This document shows, piece by piece, positions 56,580 through 64,000 of a stretch of 64,000 nucleotides of DNA. Both the position numbers and the translations under genes were made by a program. The notes beneath the pieces are model-generated. The model made no database searches. It was given only the letters and a program-made list of their open reading frames with translations, and had not been told where the DNA came from. The stretch covers positions 52,358,835 to 52,422,834 of the forward strand of contig CM031604.1 in assembly GCA_018398815.1 (NCBI GenBank). Direction: 5' to 3'. This DNA is from Conus ventricosus. Lineage: Eukaryota; Mollusca; Gastropoda; Neogastropoda; Conidae. Within the stretch, counting starts at the first letter, position 1. Each line of letters begins with the position of its first letter.

Positions 56580-57900
56580 CTAGACTACACGGCTAAATAG
56601 ACGCTCCGACATTCTGTCGACCTGAGAATGTACTGCACTCGATACGTGTAGGGCTGCAATGCATTGCCCAACGCAGCACTCTGCTGTTTTATCAACTGCG
56701 CCTCCTGCAGGAAATTTGGAGTGTTGATGATCCGTCTCTATCACGAACTCTTCCCAAACAAGTAATTGTGGGAACTTCTGCACGGCCCTCACGACATCTA
56801 ACCCTCCTTCACCACCGTTGCCGTACCCATCTTCACACTTTGTCAAACTTCCTGCTAGCATATCTCACAGGAACTCGAACCCCTTCATGCTCCTGTACCA
56901 ATACTGCACCTATCCCACCACCATCTGCATCTGACCCAACAAAAAGGTTTGGACATATCGGTAGCTTCAAGATGGGACGGTGAACCTAGTCTTTCCAGCA
57001 CCGTCCTGCAGTCTTGCACGCAGCGTCAGACCACTCGACCACTGCCGGTTTCCCTGCCTGACAAATCAATGAGAGGACTCGTGATTGCTGCGAAATTTTG
57101 GAACAAACTCCCTATAGAACCCAATAAAACCTAGCAGACACCTGACTTCTGTTTTGAGGTCTTTGTCACTCTGAAATTCATCATCTTTCCACCTTTCCCC
57201 ATTCAGCTGCTTTGTGTCACCACCCGGACAACAAAAACCTAGACTCCAGGCTTGGAAAACCAATCCTGCACTTTGTTGGTCCTGGCTGTGAGAATGGCTT
57301 GTCTCAACCTCTCTAAAACTGCTCCTAGCTGCCTATATGGCTTCCCAAGTCTCGGATTCTATCAGAATGTCATCCATGAAATATCACAACACCTTCCTAT
57401 CCCGTCATTAATAGCTTCCTCATCATCCTAGAGAAGACTGCAGGTGCGATGACCATACCCAAAAGAGTACTCGCCACTGGTAAAGCCCCCATAGGAGTGG
57501 GAGAATGCTGTGACTTCCTTTGATCCTCACACAAGCTATTTGCCAGTAACCCTTGCTCAGATCTACCTGGTGAAATACTGGCTATTGCATGTGGCGATCT
57601 GAGCGAACAGGTCTTCCATGTTTCGGTAAGACCTCTGCATCGACCTTTGTGACACTGTTCAGACGTCTATAGTCAACAACAGATCGATTGGCTCACCTGA
57701 AATTTTCCTCACTAAGACGACTGGTGCACTATATGATGATTTGGACGTTCAATCACCCCAAGGTCACCATCTTTTCTACCTCCTCCTCGATCACTTGCTT
57801 GTGGCATATGGGACTCGGTAGGCTTTCACAGTACGTGTTTTGCGATGTTAACTCTACCGTACATGTTTCCAAGAGTTGTCCCTGCCTGGATTATCAGTCT
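56580..57900 (-). pseudogene. Reverse transcriptase-RNase H remnant of the Ty3/gypsy element
   Basis: Segments include IEEEVEKMVTLG, IERPNSSYSAPVVLVRK, NMEDLFAQIA, LERLRQAILTARTNK, KTEVRCLLGFIGFYREF and the RNase H part AVQKFPQLLVWEEFVIETDH. The catalytic YxDD region is broken by stops. About 580 bases without recognised coding follow before the 3' LTR. Confidence 0.78.
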
Positions 57901-58109
57901 GGGACGCCCTATAAAACAAATATAAAATAAAAACCGTTCTAAGGAGCCCCCTAACTTCCTCCTGTCCTCCCCACTGTCTAGCCCTTCAAATCATACAGTG
58001 ACAAACCAGTATGACTCTCTCCTGGAAACTCATATGGCAACAAAAATCTCCACTTCTTCTGCTTGGGTCTACCTTCACCTCCATCAATGATGCTGCAGCC
58101 CTATGTGCT

Positions 58110-59200
58110 GAGTACACCACGCAGAATATATTTGCGGAGGCAAATTTGCATGGAAAAGTTTTTGATTTCCCATTCACATCGATTCGTTAGTCCAGAATCT
58201 ACCTGTTCAATTATGGTAGAATGGTCCCTTCCAAAGCAATCAGCAGCTTGTTTGTGATCCGTGGGAAGCAGTAACAGGAACTGATCTCCCAACTTGAGAA
58301 ATGCTTCCCTCACTTCCTGCATACTGGCATCATTCTGGGCGACCCTAGCCTCCGCAAACTCTCCCTTCGACCTACATGTCTCCTCGAGCCTATTGCCGGT
58401 AAGTCCACCACATACTGATATGTGGGTTTGACTTCTCTTGACCCTGTTCTCCCGGACCACAGCTCTTGATAAAGTAGCACACCGATCCCCTAACTGTCCG
58501 CCCATACAGCAGGCTCAAAATGGCGAAAAGCCTTGCTTTCCGAGGTGCAGTCCCTGTAGCGAACAGTTGCCGCTGGAATGTAGCGGTCCCAATCTGCTGG
58601 CCTTTCCTCACAGAGCATCTTTAAGATGCCCTTCAGCACACCATTTAATCTCTCCACCAAGCCATTGCATAGTGGGTGTATGGGGACTTGAGCAACCTGT
58701 GTGATTCCCTTAGCAGCCTGTTGACCTCCTCCATCCCCATCACGCCTGAGGTGAACAGTGACCCACCTTTCACTGAGAATTTTTGTGCTGGCACAACCCA
58801 CGCGAGAAAAGATGTCACCCCTCCCATCAGCGACCTTTTGCGAATCAACCCTTTCAAAGGCAACGCATCTGGGTATCGGTCGCGTAGTCCACGAGCGTCA
58901 ACCATACCTGTGCCCACCTTTGAACAGGGGCGCGATTGGGCCAATCAGATTCAAACAGCCACCCTCCTGAATGGTTGTCAATTAAAGGGGATGTTTAAGA
59001 GGTGGCTTCTCTTCACCCCTCTTGTGGCTGATCTTTGGACACACATCACATGGACAACGCAGAACGTTTTATGTCTGTACCATGCTCCTGCCAATGAAAG
59101 TCATCAAAGAATACGGTCAGCTGTTTCGCTGGTGCCGAGATGACCTCCCCAAGAGCGACTCGAGACCCACAGACCAAGAACAGTGTCACGATAACCACTG
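58110..59200 (-). pseudogene. Integrase remnant of the Ty3/gypsy element
   Basis: An N-terminal His/Cys finger region (GHLGTSETADRIL, VMCVQRSATRG), the catalytic core (RYPDALPLKG, FTSGVM, NGLVERLNGVLKGILKMLCE) and a C-terminal region (GDQFLLLLPTDHKQAADC, then NRCEWEIK and LRKYI) appear in order. The D,D-35-E acidic positions are partly damaged by frameshifts. It lies upstream of RT in the direction of transcription. Confidence 0.78.
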
Positions 59201-59299
59201 TACCTCTAACTGAGTGTCACCTTACCTGTCATCCCCTTGTTAACATCTCGTAACAACCGCCCGCCTTTCACCAGAAATATGTCCCCTCAACCCCTCTAA

Positions 59300-60650
59300 C
59301 CACCTGTTTCTCTCCACCTCTTGCCAACTCCCAAGACTTCGCGACGAAGGGACTTGTTCCAGTGCAGCCTAAACTCATCAGGCGACAACGACAATGCCCG
59401 ACTTACCTTCCTGGAACAACAACGGTTAACAACCTTTCCTCCTTCTGCTCCCGGGTTTGAACTGCAGCCCCCTGTAGCAGTCAACAACTCAGGATCCACT
59501 GGGATCCCTGCAACTGGAATATTTCCGATGATCAAATCATTAATGGGTTGCTCCATCACACCACCGCAGTACAACCGGTGTCGCCTGAGAAGTAAGGGGT
59601 ACGTACTTCTAACTTAGCAACATGGAAACTCCCTCACAGTGCCATCGATTAGAGTACAGGTGAGGTTTGCCCGGGTCCAAATCCCCTATCACGACCAGCG
59701 TTGTTTTCGTACTAAACCCCCGCATGAACAACCAGTGACTCGTAACACTTATCACCCTCTGCTGGCCAATCCACCCTTCTTCCACTGGTAAACGAACCAC
59801 TCAGCCTAGTGGGCCCTCCATCCCGACACTGACTAGCGCTGACCATGCTAGCCATAGCACACGTCCATCCACCCTTCTTCAGACTGAATCCCTTTTGTTT
59901 CCACTGCAGGTTCGATACCCTTGACGACCCTAATACCACCTCTTGCAAGGCACTGCCTTCCCTGGAACCTCATGCGACAATCCCACGCCACATGTCCCTT
60001 CTTGTGACAAAATGAAACACCTACTTCCCTTTGCCCCTTACCTTCAGCCCCCTAAAGCCCCACTGGGTTTGCAGACTTGCAGAAAACTCCCCTAGTCTCC
60101 TTGCACTCATCTCACCTGTGGCCCTAGCAACCTGTTTCTCCTGCACCTTCGTGCCCAAACGTGCCTCTCTATACACCTCTGCAACTTCAACAACTCCCCT
60201 GCTGTCTCTGGGCTGTCTTCTCTTTCAAAGTAAGGATAACTCCAGGGCCGCAACCTGGACAAAATCTTGTTTCCTACAAAACCAGCTCTTTCAATTCAGC
60301 GAACTCCTTCTTCGTACCGCACAACTCTCACCATTTATCAAATAGTTATCTAAACGTGCACCAAACAGAGTGTACGACCTCCACTCTGCTTGTAATTTAG
60401 CTGAACGAAATTTCTTCTGACCCCTTCCTCTGTGAGGTCAAATCTATCATCAACGATTCCTTCCAGCGCTCGAACAACAGACTGTTGTTCTGCTGGTAAC
60501 CAGGGAAAATTTTGTAATGCCTACCCGTCAGTACGCTGACAAAAAGACTGCCACTCTCAGAAGGCCAACCCTGACTTGGTCGCAAACGTTTTGAAACGAA
60601 CTGATGTATGCATCAATCGAATCGTTCCTCGAGAATTTGGCAACTTGGGT
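59300..60650 (-). pseudogene. gag and protease remnants of the Ty3/gypsy element
   Basis: The minus strand encodes a gag-like polar region, a single zinc knuckle in which C-H-K-K-G-H-x4-C is clear but the first cysteine appears lost, and then a retropepsin-like C-terminal segment, EQPINDLIIGNIP. Broken by several stops and frameshifts. It is the first part of the internal region after the 5' LTR. Confidence 0.65.
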
Positions 60651-61457
60651 CGGGGAGCGTAACAGCGCCCAGAGTCACAGGAAACAGGAAACTCCTATCC
60701 TCGTGTGGACTCCCTTTGTATTCTCACTTACTCTAACTCTAATTAACCTTTAATCTTCTGTTTTCTGCGTTTTTCCCTAAGCTTAAATCCCTTTCTGTTT
60801 CCTGCTTCATTCTTTCTGTTTCCCTCCCCCCCCCTAGCCTGATTAACATTACCTGATCCTTAATTTATTTCTATTTCCTGCTCTTCATTAAGCCATTTCC
60901 TGCTTCTGCTATTTCCAATTCGACACGGCGTCTTTCGCGCGTTCATCACTTACCATCTTTTGTTGGTTTCAACGAATGCTCGCAACTCATCTCCTGTGTA
61001 GCCTAAATCACGAGCCGACGCTCACAATATGTTCAATAGGGGTGTTCTTTATCTTCCTCCCCATTATATCTCTTTTTTTTTTTTTTGAACAAGATTTTTA
61101 TTACGATAAGCCGAAACTGGTGGTTTCCGACACGATTGACGTAATAGCACAATCCTTGAATGATATATAAGCTTGGGACAGACGTAATTAGTTTTATAAG
61201 ACGCCCAGCGCCTGACCCAACAATGAGATCGAATTATAGGCAATCTAGTGCGAAATAAGTACTCAGGGGCTGAAATGCCAAGCCTATATTTAACTATCTT
61301 GGAAGCAAGCCAGCCTAGTAATTTAACTATCTGGGGAACATACAGAAACAACCCTTTGTTCTTAGGATTACAATACTTGAATCCCAACCCAGCTTCCTCT
61401 CTGAGAGTTGAACAATTATAAAAAATGGGCCAAATATCCTGGCAGCTCGCCAATAAT

Positions 61458-62883
61458 TGACAACCTCGGTGTGATGTCGAGGAGGAAGGACTAGCGCACA
61501 GCCCAAACACACTCACCGCATGCTTACAATCTCCCCATTTACCCCATATATCATGCATACGTCACATCAAACCTCTAGTTAAAGTCTATAACGTTACTAC
61601 CCATGATCATAGAAAAATTGGGAAGGGGGGGGGGGGGGGGGGGGGGGGGGGGAAACATCAATGCATATTGGAAACAAACAAATAAACATTCTCTCTTTCC
61701 TGAACTTCACAAAAGCATTTATCTAAACATCATTAACTACCCCGGGTAAAATAGAATTTCTACTTTAACCTGCCAGGTGATCTTACTATTTCACGAATCA
61801 CTGTCTTTTAGGGGGAGGGGGGTGTTTCTTACTTTTCACTGTCACTTCACAAGCACGACACAACATGCTGGCACTGGTCTTGGTCTCGGGCGCCTGTCAG
61901 GTGAGACTGTTGGCACTGGCGATTTGGTCAGTTGATGAAAGTGGCCTGCCAAGTATGAGGTGTTCCGAACCCCAGTGAAGATAGAACAGTGACTATCAAC
62001 ATCGATCCTGTTCCTCCTTTCTTCTTCCTGCATTAAAGCATTGGCACTCTCTCACTACCTCTCTTCTAGTCTGCTCTTAATCAATGGACATGTTCTTTCC
62101 TTTTCTTTTTTTTTCATCTTTCATTTCCTCTTCATTGTTAGCAACTCTCCCACATCTCTCCTAAGTCCATCTCAGCAGACTATCTCGTGCTAATGCCCCC
62201 CACTAGGTTCTCCTCCTCTCCTTCCCCTCATCTCTCTGCTCTCCTCCTCAGAGATTACACTCAGACCTCCTCTCTCTGTCTCTCTGTTCGTTCTCCCCCT
62301 CGTTCGGTCCGTACTCATCACTCTCACATCCTTCTTATTTTCCGTTCCCGATCTGTCCCAAAAGGGCGAAGTACCATTGGTCAGTATTTTTACCACCCCT
62401 GATACCCGAAGTTATCTCCCTCTAAACCATTGGATATTCAAATCATGACAGTCACGCCTACACGCCTTACTCACTGTGGTGGTCAATTGGTCCTTTAATT
62501 GATTAGCAAGATTTCATTCATACACCCCCACCACACACACCTCCCCCCTTTCCTACTTAACTGGCGCCGTGTGGCTTAACTCGTGACACTGGTCACTCAA
62601 AATTGGCTAGATAGTCGGTTAGGCGCCACGACTCTGACCAAACTACCTAGACCTGTCGTTCCAGCCACTCAGACTGTCTGCTGTCTTCCCCGCTGGCTAA
62701 TTGGGCTGGATGCGACGCATGAAGCCGCTTAGTGAAAGCCTCTTCTCCGCTAAGCTACATTGGCTGAACCCGACCCATGGGCTCCGTGCTATCTGGCGCC
62801 CTAGAATGTTTGAGTTGAAGCATTATGTCCAACAAATTGGCTGCGACTTCCACATTGGGTTGTTTTCATTTATGTCCGTGACA
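61458..62883 (-). repeat. 5' LTR of the Ty3/gypsy element
   Basis: On the minus strand it runs from TGTCACGG to GGTTGTCA (TG...CA). It aligns along its length with 54653-55999. A primer-binding-site-like TGGCGAGCTGCCAGG begins about five bases inside (plus 61437-61451); the tRNA is not identified. A G run at 61627-61652 has no equivalent in the other LTR. Confidence 0.8.
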
Positions 62884-62915
62884 ATTTCTGTGTTACATTT
62901 TCCTGAATACGTTGT

Positions 62916-62946
<31 letters not shown>

Positions 62947-63387
62947 TCAGTTCAGCTGCGTGACGAGGAAAAGCTCCCTGCGATGTTGTCCCTGCGAAGC
63001 AGATAGAGAGAGCGTCATGCACGCAGCGCAATGTGTGTGTGTGTGTGTGTGTGTGTGAGTGTGTGTGTGTGTGTGTGTGTGAGTGTGTGAGAGAGAGTAA
63101 AAATGCATAGTATACCACTATCTCTCACATACACACACATATAGGTGCTGCACACACACACACAACACGGCCACGCACGCACACAACACACCCACACACA
63201 CAGCACAACACACACACACACACACACACCACACACACACCTGTATGAAGATGATACGCATGTGCATTAAGCAAGTGACCATGTGCTCACAACGGCGCAC
63301 CATATGCACACACTGAAGAACGTCTACAGACTGGCCGATAAAAAACATATTCTAAAATGAACCAAGTTTTCACATTCTTTTTGGTGT
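62884..63387. repeat. Intron remainder with GA/TG/CA microsatellites
   Basis: (GA)n at 62920-62946, (TG)n at 63030-63090 and CA-rich sequence at 63120-63240. Removing the LTR element leaves an original THAP intron of about 0.5 kb. Confidence 0.8.
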
Positions 63388-63600
63388 TCATTGCAAGAAG
63401 CAAGAAGTATGGGTTCAGACTGCGGCGTGAAGATCTTGTGGCAAACCAGCTGCGTACCATCAAGCAAACTGCTGTATTTGCACAGAGCATTTTGAACCAT
63501 CAGTTCAAAGACCACACCGCAAGAACTGTCGACTGATTTGGAGAGCAGTACCAACTTCATACAGAACAAAATATCCCAAGTAGAAGAATTGCCAAACAAT
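63388..63600 (+). CDS. THAP-domain gene, exon 2, frame disturbed
   Basis: After an acceptor-like TTGCAAG the frames encode SKK, VQTAA, REDLVANQLRTIKQTAV, then CTEHFEPSVQRPH in another frame. Together these give the tryptophan/REDL and C-x2-H half of a THAP domain. The order fits exon 1 (ends with AG, completed by A), but at least two small indels break the frame. This is either sequencing error, likely given the quality of this region, or pseudogenisation. Confidence 0.6.
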
Positions 63601-63769
63601 ACCAAACAAAGATAGGAATACACACACCCCCTCCCCCCCCCAGCACTCTCTTTTTTCTCTCTCTGAAATACAAGACAGTAGTGATGGTAAACAAAACAAA
63701 AAAAAGAAGAAATATGATGACGACACAGAGTGATGTTAAACCAAAAAAATAAGAAATAAGATGACGATA

Positions 63770-63862
63770 AAGTCCACACACACACACACACATCACGCAC
63801 GCCACGCATCGCACGAGCACGCACACACACACACACACACACTACAATCAAAACAACATATA

Positions 63863-63897
<35 letters not shown>

Positions 63898-63900
63898 AAA
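63770..63900. repeat. (CA)n microsatellite
   Basis: CA repeats with a short unique interruption. No exon seen from 63,600 to the window end. Confidence 0.9.
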
Positions 63901-64000
63901 CAACATACACACAACAATAGACAGATTTACTGATAGAACACGAAACTTGTAAAACATAGTGTTCCATCACTTCGCTGATCTGCCAGTCGGCTGTGTTATG

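Larger units (their letters stand above)
54653..62883 (-). mobile_element. Ty3/gypsy LTR retrotransposon, Gmr1-like domain order
   Basis: Two long terminal repeats (54653-55999 and 61458-62883) bound a pol-bearing interior on the minus strand. Order 5' to 3': gag with a CHKKGHVAWDC knuckle (~60,650-59,965), protease (PINDLIIGNIP, ~59,800-59,300), integrase (HHCC finger ~59,160-59,040; core with GLVERLNGVLK ~58,600; C-terminal GPY/F-type ~58,300-58,110), reverse transcriptase (~57,900-57,060, LLGFIGFYREFVPKF), RNase H (~56,990-56,580, FVIETDHQH). Integrase before RT is the copia-like order of Gmr1-type Ty3/gypsy elements. Many stops and frameshifts; inactive as read. It is inserted in antisense in the first intron of the THAP gene. 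Confidence 0.85.

Overview
This is nuclear DNA from an animal. Coding sequence lies in short exons with GT/AG splice sites, and introns and intergenic DNA are packed with retroelements, (CA)n/(TG)n/(TA)n microsatellites and minisatellites. Penelope-like elements, tRNA-headed retroposons and RTE/Tx1-type LINEs together suggest a lophotrochozoan, most likely a mollusc; the phylum is inference. Frame-breaking indels in homopolymers are common in 1-11,500 and 61,000-64,000, so part of the sequence looks unpolished.

Layout. (1) 235-11,455: two tandem ~5.6 kb units. Each holds a head-to-head palindrome of a 5'-truncated Penelope-like retroelement (reverse transcriptase + GIY-YIG), flanked by (TA)n tracts, short perfect palindromes and hammerhead-ribozyme motifs, plus an RNase H-bearing LINE 3' fragment. 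(2) 12,486-23,848 (+): ten consecutive exons of TMEM43 (LUMA), 353 residues to the stop; only the N-terminal exon(s) are missing. Its introns carry an RTE fragment, an 864 bp retroposon with a 15 bp target-site duplication, and SINEs. (3) 23,849-35,770: the TMEM43 3' end, RTE and LINE remnants, a 58 bp minisatellite, long CA arrays and more retroposons. (4) 35,771-51,100 (-): a gene I do not recognise, assembled from four phase-compatible coding exons (250 residues) and a likely 5' UTR exon. Its introns hold a Tx1/L1-like LINE with poly(A), a ~570 bp almost pure G tract, and a ~30-copy 52/57 bp minisatellite. (5) ~51,030-51,192: a promoter-like interval with an E-box and inverted CCAAT, apparently shared with a short plus-strand first exon. 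(6) 51,690-53,530: a second, different Penelope-like element. (7) 54,539-63,600 (+): a THAP zinc-finger gene whose first intron contains an 8.2 kb Ty3/gypsy LTR retrotransposon in antisense. Its domain order is protease-integrase-RT-RNase H, the unusual copia-like order of Gmr1-type elements.

Host genes: TMEM43 (+) and the unknown gene (-) are convergent. The unknown gene and the small plus-strand first exon are divergent from one promoter. The THAP gene lies downstream on the plus strand. No operon, CRISPR array, rRNA or free-standing tRNA gene was seen.
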